Shown piece by piece: positions 1 to 10,232 of a DNA stretch of 64,000 nt (within the stretch, counting starts at the first letter, position 1; every line of letters begins with the position of its first letter). Source of the stretch: Paracentrotus lividus (Eukaryota > Echinodermata > Echinoidea > Camarodonta > Echinidae). The stretch is from assembly GCA_940671915.1 (NCBI GenBank), contig CALNVZ010003435.1:14565439-14629438 (forward strand), in the 5' to 3' direction. The position numbers and the translations under genes were made by a program. The notes beneath the pieces are model-generated. The model was not told where the DNA came from. It saw only the letters and a program-made list of their open reading frames with translations, and did not search any database.

Positions 1-1080
1 TGTCTCTGTTTTCTTTTTTTCTTTTTTCTTTTTTTCTTTTAGGGGTGAGAGAGGGGGGGGGGGCTGGACGAGATATTTTCTTCATGGGGCCGGAGAGCTA
101 GCCTTTTTTTTTTTTTTTTTTTTTTTTTGCTTAGACTTTTTTTTGGGGTGGATGAGAGGGGTGGGGCGGGGTGAGGATAGATGTTTTGGTAATGGGGGCG
201 GAGGAGCTTGTCTTGTTACTTTACTTTGTCTTTACTTTTAAATTCCTTATTAATCTGTATTTTCTTCATGTGTTTGTAAATAAATTAAACTTGAATTGAA
301 ATACATCTAACCGTCTTGTCTCTGTTTTATTTATTTATTTTCTTTTTAACAATGTTACATACATCTAAAGCCATCATTGGGGAGGGGACAATGGGGTAGA
401 AATTAGGCTACAATTGCCCTAGAATTTGGATAGAATTTGGACTTATTTCCACCCCCCCCTAAAAAAAAAATAAATAAATAAATAAAAAACAAACAAACAA
501 AAAAACAAAAACAAAGATTAATAATCAATTGGTTAACTAAGATGAATAAAAAAAAAAAAAATCATGACAATGAAAAACTAAAAGCAAAAAAAAAAGTCAT
601 CAATACAACCAAAAGAAGGAAAAAAAAAAATCATTATAGTATTTATGAGGGGACGGGGGGGTTAGCCAACTTTTCTCAGCAAACATGTACAAACATAAAA
701 ATTACCTACATTCGTGATTTTTAGCTTGTTCAGCCCCCCCCCCCCCCACTTGCCGAACCCAGCCCCTTCACTTTTAAAAAATTGAATCACCAGGCCTTCA
801 CCTCATATAGCTTTAAAAACAACAAACTTTTGTTATATTATATTATCTTTGGTTATTTTCTTTGTAGGGGGTTCAGCAACTTTTCTCAGCAACATGTACA
901 AACATAAAAATTACCATACATTCGTGTTTTAGTTGTTCAGCCCCCCCCCCCCCCCCACTTGCGACCCAGCCCCTTCACTTTAAAAAATTAGACATCACCA
1001 GCCTCTCTACCTCATATAGCTTTAAAACAAACAAACTTTTGTTTATATTATATTATCTTTGGGTTATCTTTACTTTGTAG
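1..1080. repeat. Dispersed repeat block with homopolymer tracts
   Basis: No gene is visible here. The stretch at roughly 150-355 and the blocks at 644-1075 recur in reverse complement at about 54655-55056, so this is an interspersed repeat family. It is rich in T, A, G and C homopolymers. The short basic reading frame at 542-724 runs over A-rich tracts and is not credible as a gene. Confidence 0.6.
658..1080 (+). repeat. Near-identical direct duplication, about 211 bp per copy
   Basis: Positions 658-868 and 869-1080 carry the same sequence in the same order: a GGGGTT start, a poly-C tract, ATATTATATTATC, then TTTGTAG. The two copies differ mostly by single-base insertions and deletions in homopolymers. 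This could be a true tandem duplication or an assembly artefact joining two versions of one sequence. Confidence 0.7.
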
Positions 1081-1167
1081 GCATACAGTTCATCTGGGAA
1101 AGGGAAGAAAGAATTGAACTGTTCTTGCAAGGATCAGCAGTTATGAGGGTTTCACAGCTCTGCACAA
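1081..1167 (+). other. Possible noncoding exon upstream of the snoRNA host gene
   Basis: A good acceptor (TTTACTTTGTAG, ending at 1080) and a consensus donor (GTGAGT at 1168) bracket 87 nt. It lies on the same strand as the snoRNA host gene and could be an early exon of it. The acceptor sits inside a repeated sequence, which lowers confidence. No reading frame is recognisable. Confidence 0.25.
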
Positions 1168-1974
1168 GTGAGTCCTTTTTTTTTTCTTCCATGTCTTATT
1201 ATTTGGCCATGCGTTTTAAGTTGGGCCCTTTGTGTGTGACACACTCAAAATTTGTACTAATCGTGCGCATTTCATGAAAGTGGTTGTAACTTTTTCAAAA
1301 TTTATATTAACCCCACAAAGTATACATTTTCTGAAGCTGAATGTCTGAGGAGTTCAGAAATGAACTAAAAATTAACATAGGTGGCGCCCTTTAAATGTAT
1401 TGAATCTTTAAACCTGAAATATTCATGAAAAACTATGTGCTTTGGAAAAAATGGCAAAAAAAATACTGCTTACCCTACAACATTTTTTCTACAGATTTGA
1501 ACTCGTCACTTTTAGAGCTTTCCAAACAATGTATAACTTTCTATACCCTGGGAGAGTTTACGCATTTTTGCTCCAGGGAGGAAAATGACTTCGAAAATTT
1601 TAATTTTTAAAGAAAAATATACCTCGTTGCTGCGTTCTAAGTATTGTAACTCGCTGTTTAAGATTCTAGACATGTAATGAAGGATCCTATATAAGTTGCT
1701 AAGGCTGATAAAAGTAGCAAAGTAGTACTGACATGTGGAAGTCCCTTTGTCTTGGTAAATATTATTAACCATAATGTCGTATAAGGCCCCTGTATAGCTT
1801 GTAAAGAAATTGTCATTCATATAGTACAATCACAATGTACTACAGTGTTACAACACTTAATCTGTTATAATTACTTAAATTATGAATCATAAACAAGCTT
1901 AAATTAAGTATTTCACCAGGTATAAGCATTTCAATTGATATATACATGTACCCTGCTATGAACTTGATTACTCA

Positions 1975-2650
1975 TGCACCACATGAGCTATAAAATTCTG
2001 CCACGACTCCTCCTCCACCCAGATCTCTTAACAATTAATGAAGAGAACATAAATATCTTTAACATTAATTGAATGCATGAATTTTTTGCCCTACATGATA
2101 GCTTTGATTTAAGTCCAAAATCAGCTTTATACATTTACCTGTATCTATGCATTGAGTTTTGTCTAAACAACATCAATTTGAGGAGCAGATGTCAAAATTA
2201 CAACTTTTTGCAGGCCTGCTGAACTCAAAGAGCATGACCAATTACTGTAATTAATGTAATTAAAATTCCTAAACTAACATATCAACTAACAAAATCAAGC
2301 TACATTGATTAATTCAACAGGATTTATGAATTTCAATCCAAAGATATCCTTCTGTGCACGTGATTTAACTCATTACAGCACATTTGCCAACTTTGCTGCG
2401 CCGACTCCTCCTCCACCCCTGACTCTCGTTAATTAATTGTTAATTAATAGACAATGATGGAATTTAAAATTTTTTAAAAACATGTATTTTGTTGCCCTAC
2501 ATGAGAGCTTTAATTTAAGACCAAATTCAGCTATATAGCTTGTATAGTTTTTAAGTAAATCAATTAACAAAATCATATTTGAGGAGAAGATGTCACAACT
2601 CCACCTTTTTAGGGGCCCAACTCAAAACACATGGCCATTTACAATCGAGA
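1975..2650 (+). repeat. Two direct copies of a diverged repeat of about 260 bp
   Basis: Positions about 1995-2235 and 2395-2640 share ordered blocks: CGACTCCTCCTCCACCC, TTTTTTGCCCTACATGA, then GAGGAG-AGATGTCA, then AACTCAAA. The copies are about 410 bp apart. The second copy lies directly before the snoRNA at 2680; the first is not followed by one. Confidence 0.6.
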
Positions 2651-2679
2651 TTCGGATCATTTGTCCTGAAATCCCTTCG

Positions 2680-2775
2680 CAATAGCAATGATGATTACTC
2701 ACTTGCCGCTCTCAATGCTCTACAAGCATGTGTGGATGAAAAGTGTTTCAATCCTGGTTTTTGACTGAGCTATTG
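2680..2775 (+). ncRNA. Box C/D snoRNA, target unassigned
   Basis: A 7-bp perfect terminal stem (CAATAGC at 2680-2686, GCTATTG at 2769-2775) encloses a box C (ATGATGA, 2688-2694) and a box D (CTGA, 2765-2768), the standard architecture of an intronic box C/D snoRNA. The guide next to box D (GGTTTTTGA) does not match an rRNA site that I can recall. It lies 420 nt upstream of the first confident exon of the snoRNA host gene, on the same strand, so it is probably an intronic member of the same cluster. Confidence 0.75.
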
Positions 2776-2807
2776 TTTAAGTTGTACCTAATATCTAGAA
2801 CCTGTAG

Positions 2808-3051
2808 GGCGATTCCATGCTTTGTCGTACGGGACATTTTTACGACACATTACATCTTTTTGACATGAAAATAAAAGAACATTTTCTGTATGTATGGTGA
2901 TCCTCAAGTAGTACCAGAAGGGGCAAAAAAAAAACAGTATTTAACTTACTCGATTCAACATCCTTTACAATTGAAATGAAAAATAGTACTGTGTCGTACA
3001 GGACACAAAACTATCTGAAAAATAAAGGAACAACAAAAGCATGGAATCGCC
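2808..3051. mobile_element. Foldback MITE, 244 bp
   Basis: The ends are inverted copies: GGCGATTCCATGCTTT at the left and AAAGCATGGAATCGCC at the right. The interior also has related GTCGTACRGGACA motifs in both halves. It is non-coding and lies between the unassigned snoRNA and the first confident host-gene exon. Confidence 0.8.
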
Positions 3052-4320
3052 ATGTAGATGGAAAAAAAAGGAATGTAGTTGAAATAGATAATCATTGGTA
3101 TGTCAATTTTACCACTTTCCCCTTCATGTTCTCATATCTATTTCAATAATATCCCTTTGCAATGATTAATGCAATTAGTTTTGTTCTAAATTCCAGCTGT
3201 GTGAGGTCCATCAACAGCCTGCAAAGTGTGAGACGTGAGAGTCCTCTAACAGAATTTTTCCTGATAATGGAGAGGAGGGTTTCTTAATCGATGCATAGGT
3301 TATGGTAAGTTTCCACTTTGTCCAGAAGTTGGTTATGTGATAAGTCTGGCTTTATAGATGATAAGCAGTCATGAGTTCGGACTCCTACATTTTCACAAGT
3401 TGAAATGCTGTAGGGCACAAATTTTTCGAATGGCAACTAATTTCGTCTTGACAGACACTGATTTAAAATGAAGTTAATGCTTGCCTTCATGTTCCACACC
3501 TTCTTTTTTTTTTTGGTGGGGGGGGGGGGTTAATCGTATCATATCCCCCCCCCCCCTTTGTACGGCATCCGCGACTGCCTCGCAACCGCTACAAATTGCG
3601 ACCCGGCTTTCTATGACTTTATTCTTTCAAGTGCCCTGCAACTTTTGACACCAAGTTTTAAAAAAATCGCACACTCCATTGTCTGGTTACACAACATTAT
3701 GTAATCGCATGTCGGGCCAAAATTGAATGAAAATCATCATTTTGCATGCGTTTGTGTACAAAATACTGCTTTTCTTAAATTGCTTTATAACACTGATAAT
3801 TGTGCCTTTTGAGCCTTATGATTGATAAAATTTGTCTTTATACTGATCAAGAAACATTTCTCAAGCATAAAAAATTACAAAAATAAGACAAAACACAAGA
3901 ATTAAAAACAATAGAATACATAGAAATTCACAAAACAAAAGAATACAAAAGAATTAATTTGAAATTTCTGAATTTGTCAATTCAATACTGTTGATACTCG
4001 GCTTGTGAAGAAAAAAAATTAGCTTCATAACTATGTTTTCAATGAAATATTCAGGAATAAAATAAATATGCATCTAATTTGCATAAATTTGTATTTTTAT
4101 TCTATTTTTTTCTGGGGGGGGGGGGACATACCAGTGATGCGGTACCCTTTACATGTGCAGCGATGCTCGTGCAAAATTTTGCGGACCATCCGCGGCGGAA
4201 ATATCGGGGGGGGGGTCAAAAATGCCCCCCCCCCCCCCCCCCCCCCCCTCAACAGTTATGGGTTGAAATAGTAATTTGAGAATCAAGTTTTTATTATATT
4301 TTGCCATTAGTTGTAATTGG

Positions 4321-4414
4321 AGAGTATTTCAATGATGATCCACCTAGCTCGCTTTGAGTTTCTCAATGAAGAAAATTCTTCGTTCCCTATTTATGAAGAC
4401 TCTGAGAATGCTCT
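4321..4414 (+). ncRNA. Box C/D snoRNA, U29-like, copy 1
   Basis: Terminal stem AGAGTATT (4321-4328) with AATGCTCT (4407-4414), including one U-G pair; box C ATGATGA at 4332-4338; box D CTGA at 4402-4405. The D' region reads CCTAGCTCGCT then TTGA. CCTAGCTCGC pairs, with wobbles, to GUGAGCUGGG in the A-loop region of 28S rRNA, and the fifth base upstream of TTGA faces the A of GUGAG. Human U29 has the closely similar CTAGCTCACT then ATGA (from memory). A second stretch, CGTTCCCTATT, is complementary to the adjacent 28S AAUAGGGAACG. It lies 115 nt before the next exon. C/D class is firm; the U29 name is likely. Confidence 0.85.
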
Positions 4415-4765
4415 CCAATGCTCTTTATTACAAGGTTTTACACCTTGTGTCATTTACCTGCTGGATTTTGTTTCTTAAGTTTTACTAATGTTTTTATTGT
4501 ATTTTATCCTCTTTGTATTTCTTAAATAGTACACATTCTGGATTTACCTTGGATGGCGGTGCCAATTAACGGGTAAGACATGTCATAATCTGTTCAACTG
4601 ACAAGAATGATACTCGTGACAATGGAATTGTATCCAAAACTCAATAGGCAGTACAGTATGTGGATTTTAATTAACAATATAAGCTTGCAAACAATAATAT
4701 AGTTGTAGGATATATGTTGTTTTTTAATATAATTAGATATTTTAGTGTCATGTCAATGGTATTAC

Positions 4766-4859
4766 AGAGCATTTCAATGATGATCCACCTAGCTCGCTTT
4801 GAGTTTCTCAATGAAGAAAATTCTTCGTTCCCTATTTATGAAGACTCTGAGAATGCTCT
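4766..4859 (+). ncRNA. Box C/D snoRNA, U29-like, copy 2
   Basis: Differs from copy 1 at one base only, in the terminal stem (AGAGCATT with AATGCTCT, 8 bp perfect). Box C is at 4777-4783 and box D CTGA at 4847-4850. It lies in the next intron, again 115 nt before the downstream exon. The flanking intron sequence is unlike that of copy 1, so the identity stops at the snoRNA ends. Confidence 0.88.
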
Positions 4860-5218
4860 ATGATACAAAACTATTTATATTTTACATTTGAAAACAATTG
4901 TATTTTTTCTGTTGGATGTGGTTAACTGTTGATTTTAATTACTTGATTTTCTGCTTTTCTTTTGTCTATTTTAGGACATGTATTCTATACTGAAAGGAGT
5001 AATATTGGTGCCAGCTGAAAAGGTAAGACAACTGTTACTGCAAAAATATCCCATGTGTTTGAAGATCCAAAACCAAGAATGCAGATCTAATAACAATATG
5101 ATAACCTATTTTGAGAACATTAATCGATTTGCAGTCTAGTTCTTCGAGTAGGAGGTATTTTATTGTAATTTATGAAGAATAATGGGAAAATATAGAATGA
5201 AAGTAAGAGAGCATACTT

Positions 5219-5317
5219 GCAGAGCATTTCAATGATGATCCACCTAGCTCGCTTTGAGTTTCTCAATGAAGAAAATTCTTCGTTCCCTATTTATGAAGAC
5301 TCTGAGAATGGCTTTGC
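5219..5317 (+). ncRNA. Box C/D snoRNA, U29-like, copy 3
   Basis: The body matches copies 1 and 2 from box C (5232-5238) to box D (CTGA, 5302-5305). The 3' stem strand differs: it reads AATGGCTTTGC, which still pairs with GCAGAGCATT if one G is bulged. It lies about 100 nt before the exon at 5418. Same inferred 28S target as the other copies. Confidence 0.85.
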
Positions 5318-5609
5318 GTGTATGCTCTCCAGAATAAGTTCATTGATAAAAGTTGTAATATTCATGTCATGTACTGTATTCTATCCTTGATTACCGGACT
5401 GATTTCTTCATCCACAGGGTTCAAATGGAGATATGATGGAATCCTATCTGAAAGGCAATGGTGTATTGTTTTGATTAGGCCAGCAGACAAACTTGGTAAG
5501 ATTTAATTATTTGTAGCCCTCACCACTCATTACCAAAGATTAAATTGAAACGTGCAGTTTTTCTTGAACTACTGTTGCCAGTCCAAGCCATAGAATATAT
5601 ATGTATATA

Positions 5610-5880
5610 TATATATATATATTTTTAGCTCGTCCGGCTCGAAGAGCCAGATGAGCTTATGCTATGTCGTCTGTCGTCCACAATTTCAAAATGCTGCTTC
5701 TTCATCATTTCAAGTCCGATTTCAATTCTTTTCGTTTATTTCTTTGTGATGCTGGATGATCACCACATCATTGATGTGCTACATGTAGTTTTTGTACAGG
5801 TGGGGGAGGGGGTGCTTTTCAAACTATCAACAGCGAAAAATAATAAGAAGTGGACTTGGATATAAATGGACTTGTGGCTA
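5610..5880. repeat. Fragment of a dispersed element end
   Basis: After an AT dinucleotide run (5598-5622), the sequence TTAGCTCGTCCGGCTCGAAG and the following AGATGAGCTTATGC resemble, in reverse complement, the element end at 26515-26580. It is followed by CGTCTGTCGTCC and a short remnant of tandem-array-type sequence. It is non-coding and lies in the intron before U25. Confidence 0.5.
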
Positions 5881-5981
5881 CAAAAACTTCTTATTATACT
5901 GTAGGGCAAATCGACACAAGTACTACTCCTATGTTTGACATAAATTCTCGGGGCTTTTCGTGCCTTATCTCTTCTGTCAAG

Positions 5982-6061
5982 ACCACATAGTGATGAATTA
6001 TTTGCTTACACAGACCTGTTCTGAACAATGCAGTGTTGATTACCAAGCAACTGAATGTGGT
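5982..6061 (+). ncRNA. SNORD25: Box C/D snoRNA U25 (SNORD25) homologue
   Basis: A 7-bp perfect terminal stem (ACCACAT 5982-5988, ATGTGGT 6055-6061), box C GTGATGA (5990-5996), D' CTGA (6021-6024), C'-like TGTTGAT (6034-6040) and box D CTGA (6051-6054). The guide CACAGACCTGTT before D' is complementary to 18S AACAGGUCUGUG, and the fifth base from D' faces the first G of AGG, the position known in human as 18S Gm1490. Human U25 has CACAGACCTGT followed by ACTGA at the same place. It lies 160 nt before the next exon. Confidence 0.88.
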
Positions 6062-6457
6062 ATAGATTGCAGTGTAGTTTCCATAAGTAATTGATTTGAG
6101 ACAAAGGGCATTTAGATGTACCTTCTTTGGCCCAAGATAAGTAATGAGTTTGTGAAATCTATAATTGTTTTCCAATGTGAAAAATGGCAAATTTTATTCT
6201 CTCGTATATTTACTTTTTACAGGAAATCATTGCAGGCTTCAGGGAAGTGGAGGCACTTTCCATTATGGTAAGTTTAAAATTTGATATTCACTACTGAATC
6301 TTTTGGCATTGATTCTGATCAAATGCCTTCAATTGAATTTGAACCTGGCAGTGACAGTAATAAGGACCGTACTGTACTTCTGTTGGGTATGCTAAACTAA
6401 GATAAGTTTGCACACATTTGATTTTAAAAAATACCCATAGTAATAATGAGTTGATAT

Positions 6458-6533
6458 GAGCAAACAATGATGCTAAAAACAAGCATATGTCTGACTGTAA
6501 AGTGACAGACAACATAGGATACTGAGATTGCTC
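6458..6533 (+). ncRNA. SNORD27: Box C/D snoRNA U27 (SNORD27) homologue, copy 1
   Basis: The guide ACAAGCATATG precedes D' CTGA (6491-6494). It is perfectly complementary to CAUAUGCUUGU near the 5' end of 18S, and the D'+5 base faces A27, the known U27 target. Box C reads ATGATGC (6467-6473), with its last base changed; box D CTGA is at 6522-6525. The terminal stem GAGCAAAC/GATTGCTC has one mismatch. It lies 83 nt before the exon at 6616. Confidence 0.88.
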
Positions 6534-6847
6534 TAAACTAAGGAAGCTATATATAGGACATGTAGGAGATATTGTATGTAATTAGTAAAGTTGTTTCTTT
6601 TCTCTTGGATTGTAGCCAACTGGGAGCACTCCACTGCAAGCCTTTTTAGAATGAACGGCCCTCAAAAGATCTCTGGATATATCAAGGTATGTGTGAACTT
6701 AGAATGGCAAATTCAGTTTGTTTTTATAGTTCATTTGAAGTGCACTCCCATTATAACGAGGTGATTGGGACCAATGCAATTGTCGTTACAACATCACGTT
6801 ATATACTGAATCCATAGACGCATGCCCAGGTTTTGTTATAGCTTGAG

Positions 6848-7050
6848 TACTGTATAAGCCAATATTTTCGCGTACAGATATTTTCGCGGTTTTGGACTAA
6901 TTGGGGAAATTCGCGAGAGCAAAATTTCGCGATTTTGGTGATGACTTCAGTACTATAAATAGCCTTGTACTGAAGAGGAAATTTTCGCGATGACCGACTC
7001 GCGAAATTCGCGAAAATAAAGTCACCGCGAAAATAACCACTTATACAGTA
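6848..7050. mobile_element. Foldback MITE with TACTGTATAAG ends, about 203 bp
   Basis: The left end TACTGTATAAG and right end CTTATACAGTA are inverted copies, and the arms continue with ATTTTCGCG motifs on both sides. It ends in TA on both sides, as expected for Tc1/mariner-type insertion. Non-coding; it lies just upstream of the second U27 copy. Confidence 0.8.
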
Positions 7051-7165
7051 AATTACCGTTTTGCAAGGTTGTATCGGCAGGCCATTGAAATATTCGGCCT
7101 GAAATCACTGACTTGACCTAAAACTGTTGAAATCCAATCATCCTTGTTTGGGTAGATAAAGGCAA

Positions 7166-7241
7166 GAGCAATCAATGATGTTAAAAACAAGCATATGTCC
7201 GACTGTAAGGTGATAGACAACATAGGATACTGAGATTGCTC
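7166..7241 (+). ncRNA. SNORD27: Box C/D snoRNA U27 (SNORD27) homologue, copy 2
   Basis: Perfect 8-bp stem (GAGCAATC 7166-7173, GATTGCTC 7234-7241) and box D CTGA (7230-7233). It carries the same ACAAGCATATG guide as copy 1, so the 18S A27 target is kept. The D' box has decayed to CCGA (7199-7202) and box C reads ATGATGT. The downstream exon is 1.9 kb away because two elements are inserted in this intron, far beyond the usual 50-150 nt spacing. Confidence 0.83.
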
Positions 7242-7390
7242 ACCTCTTGACACAAAAGCCTAGACTGCTACACACACAAAAAAAATGTACATTGTTTGGA
7301 ATAAATATAACTAACAATCCACTGCTTATTCATTAGTCGGCTAAAAGTAGCAAGGCATTTATTATTTTCGTGATTTGATCTTTACAAACA

Positions 7391-7587
7391 CATACTTGCC
7401 AACTGTCCCTATTTAGTAGGGACAGTCCCTATTTTTTGGGAAAAGAAGGACCATTTACAACCCTTTGTCCCTATTTTTTGAAAAATCTGTGCACAGTAAT
7501 CTATAGGAAATACAGAAATGTCCCTATTTTAAAAATTTGTATTCCCACTTTGTCCCTATATTAGGATTCACAATGTTGGCAGGTATG
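7391..7587. mobile_element. Short foldback MITE, about 197 bp
   Basis: The ends CATACTTGCCAAC and GTTGGCAGGTATG are inverted near-copies. The interior repeats GTCCCTATTTT several times. Non-coding. Confidence 0.75.
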
Positions 7588-7690
7588 CAAACATTTGTAC
7601 TTGTGGTTTGCTCCAAGAACATAAAAATCACAAATTTTCCCAACCAGTCCAAAAAAGTAAATATTTTTATATGAATATATTGGCTTTATT

Positions 7691-9061
7691 GTCCCCGCCG
7701 AACGAGTTCGAGCAGGGGACTATGAAACGGGCTCCGTACGTATGTGTGTGTGTGTGTGTGCGTCCGTATGTGAGTTCAATTTGCTACTCCTTCGCCATTT
7801 TTCGTCCGATTTCGATTCCGTTTGCTTTATATGATACACTAGGATGGCTACCAACTTCTTCACAGAATTTTACCTTTGACCTTTGACCCTGATTTTTGAC
7901 CTATATTGGTAATTGGCTACAAAATGCTACTCCTTCGCCATTTTTCATCCGATTTCGATTCTGTTGCTTTATGTGATAGCACTAGGTGAGGGCTACAAAA
8001 CTTCTTCACAAATTTTGACTTTTGACCCCTTTGACCTTGACCTTCATTTTTTGACCTATATTGTTAATTGGCTAAAATGCTACTCCTTCGCCATTTTCAT
8101 CCGATTTCGAATCCGTTTGCTTTATATGATAGCACTAGGTGAGGGCTACAAAACTTCTTCACGGAATTTTGACTTTTGACCCTTTGACTTTGACCTTGAT
8201 TTATACTTATATTGTACATTGGCTATAAAATGCTACTCCTTCACCATTTTTTCTCGAATTTCGATTTTGTTTCCTTTATGTGATAGCACTAGTTGATGGC
8301 TACAAAATTTCTTCACCGAATTTTGACCTTTGACCTTTATTTTTTACCATTATTGTTAATTGGCTACAAAATGCTACTCCTTCGCCATTTTTCATCCGAT
8401 TTCGATTCCGTTTGCTTTATATGATAAGCACTAGGTGATGGGCTACCAAACTTCTTCTCAGAATTTTGACCTTTGACCTTTGACCCTGATTTTTGACCTA
8501 TATTGTTAATTGGCTACAAAATGCTACTCCTTCGCCATTTTTCATCTGATTTCAATTCCGCCTGCTTTATGTGATAGCTCTACATGTAGGTGATGGCTAC
8601 TATACTTCTTCACAGAATTTTGACCTTTGACCTTTGACCTTGATTTTTGACCTATATTGTTAATTGGCTACAAAATGCTACTCCTTCGCCATTTTCATCC
8701 GATTTCAATTCCGCTTGCTTTATGTGATAGCACTAGGTAATAGCTACAAAACTTCTTCACAAAATTTTGACCTTTGACCTTTGACCTATATTGTTAATGG
8801 CTACAAAATGCTACTCCTTCGCATTTTTCATCTGATTTCGATTCTGTTTGCTTTATGTGATAGCACTAGTTGAGAAAGTACCAAAACTTCTTACAGAATT
8901 TTGACTTTTGACCCCTTTGACCTTTGACTTGATTTATACTTATATTGTACATTGGCTACAAAATGCTACTTCTTCGCCATTTTTACCCGATTTCGTTCTG
9001 TTTGCCTTATGTGATAGCACTGATCGTGATATAATGGGAAATTTACATTATCGGCGGGGAC
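7691..9061. mobile_element. Element with inverted ends and an internal tandem array
   Basis: GTCCCCGCCGA (7691-7701) and TCGGCGGGGAC (9051-9061) form the inverted ends. A TG microsatellite (7742-7760) follows the left end. Inside are about nine copies of a 135-155 bp unit, with GCTACTCCTTCGCCATTTT starting near 7784, 7925, 8080, 8232, 8371, 8522, 8676, 8811 and 8965, and TTTGACCTTTGACC runs in each copy. No transposase is visible, so it is a non-autonomous element carrying a satellite-like core. It sits inside the host-gene intron that holds U27 copy 2. Confidence 0.85.
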
Positions 9062-9459
9062 ATATATTACGCATCGCGTAATTTACTAATCCACTTGTTA
9101 CCTGTGCTTTTCACCTCCCACGTGACGCCAAAGCAAATAATAACAAGATGGTAATGTTTATATTTGCTCCTATGCAGAAGCCTGACCTATCGTCATCACT
9201 ACTTATTTGTATCTGTAAAATGACCTCTGCTGAATTCCATGAACATATTGAGGTAAGATTTGATTTTAATTTTTACTGATTTTCCTTTTTGTGTCACTTT
9301 TTATTTGTCCAATATGTCTTCACCAGATGATGAAGTAATGTAATGAAGGGTGCAACTTCTGTTCCCGCCCATTGTATTTGTCATAAGAATGTTGCGTTGC
9401 CTCATTTATTTTAAATGAGGTAATGCCTGCAGACATCACCTTTCATTCAAGTGAAAAAA

Positions 9460-9536
9460 TGAGCTGTGATGATATTACATGTCTCGTTCGTATGATGTCT
9501 TCATATGATTAGGATTTATATCATAATCTGAGCTCA
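9460..9536 (+). ncRNA. SNORD30: Box C/D snoRNA U30 (SNORD30) homologue
   Basis: Stem TGAGC (9460-9464) with GCTCA (9532-9536), box C GTGATGA (9466-9472) and box D CTGA (9528-9531). The guide GTCTCGTTCGT, followed by the D'-like ATGA, is perfectly complementary over 11 bases to 18S ACGAACGAGAC, and the D'+5 base faces the A expected to be the U30 site (Am1383 in human, from memory). Human U30 shares TTACATG, TCTCGTTCG and TGATG in this order. It lies 150 nt before the exon at 9688. Confidence 0.8.
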
Positions 9537-9921
9537 GAGAAACCTAAACAAATATTACATTTAGAAAGACCCCTTTCAGGGGAGGGGCAGGGGGTGGCAA
9601 ATTGGGAAAACTTGTAAATGTTTAATCATGGCAAGTATAGATCTCGGTTTCTGATATTCTACATTTCTTTTCTGAAATATATTTCAGCTGATGCTTCAGG
9701 AGGATTTCCTGGTGTCACCTTTTACAATTGTGCGATGGAGATCATTGACCTTGGAGCATAAGATCGGTTTTTGCAGGTGTGTATAGCAAATGATCATTCA
9801 GACAAAGGAAATTCATTTAGTGCGTGTGTCTTGGCAAGTTTGGAATTTCCAAGACCTGCTACTACAATATCTGCATTACATGGAAGTGAATCCTGCGTAT
9901 TGAATATGGGTGTAGTGGCGT

Positions 9922-9993
9922 ATTTCTGTGATGAAGTTTATACCGCCCCAGGCCGACTAAACCATGGTGGATTGGTTATTATTTCTGAGAAAT
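9922..9993 (+). ncRNA. SNORD31: Box C/D snoRNA U31 (SNORD31) homologue, copy 1
   Basis: Stem ATTTC/GAAAT, box C GTGATGA (9928-9934), box D CTGA (9985-9988). The guide ATACCGCCCCAG before a degenerate D' (CCGA, 9953-9956) matches the U31 guide, which pairs with 28S CUGGGGCGGUA. Copy 1 has GGC where copy 2 and human U31 have GTC next to D', which weakens pairing beside the modified base. It may be the less active of the two copies. Confidence 0.8.
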
Positions 9994-10232
9994 GGCACAA
10001 TTTAACCCTAATATTCTACTTCCTAACGCCTCAATATTTTGAAACAAAATTTCATGACTTTTTTTATCTGATCCTTCCCGCACGTTTTGATACCAAATTT
10101 ATGGTGATCGGACCTACCGTGGGGGTGTCAGATTACGTTTACCGAACACATGTCACTGAAATTTCGCTATTTCTCTATATGACTATATAACCCTATGGAC
10201 AAAATCAGGAGAATTTCCAATTTATGTAAATA

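Noticed and set aside
2165..2235. Possible further snoRNA in the first copy of the 1975-2650 duplication (TTTGAG/CTCAAA stem)
   Set aside because: No proper box C (AGATGTC only) and too short between stems.
5894..6190. A 98-codon minus-strand frame
   Set aside because: It is antisense to the U25 snoRNA and its intron; no domain.
7691..9061. Repeat array considered as a CRISPR-like or satellite locus
   Set aside because: Units are contiguous with no unique spacers, and the genome is eukaryotic; inverted ends show it is part of a transposable element.
9771..10190. A 139-codon plus-strand frame
   Set aside because: It runs through U31 copy 1 and intron sequence, begins inside an exon end, and has no domain. 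A by-product of the locus.
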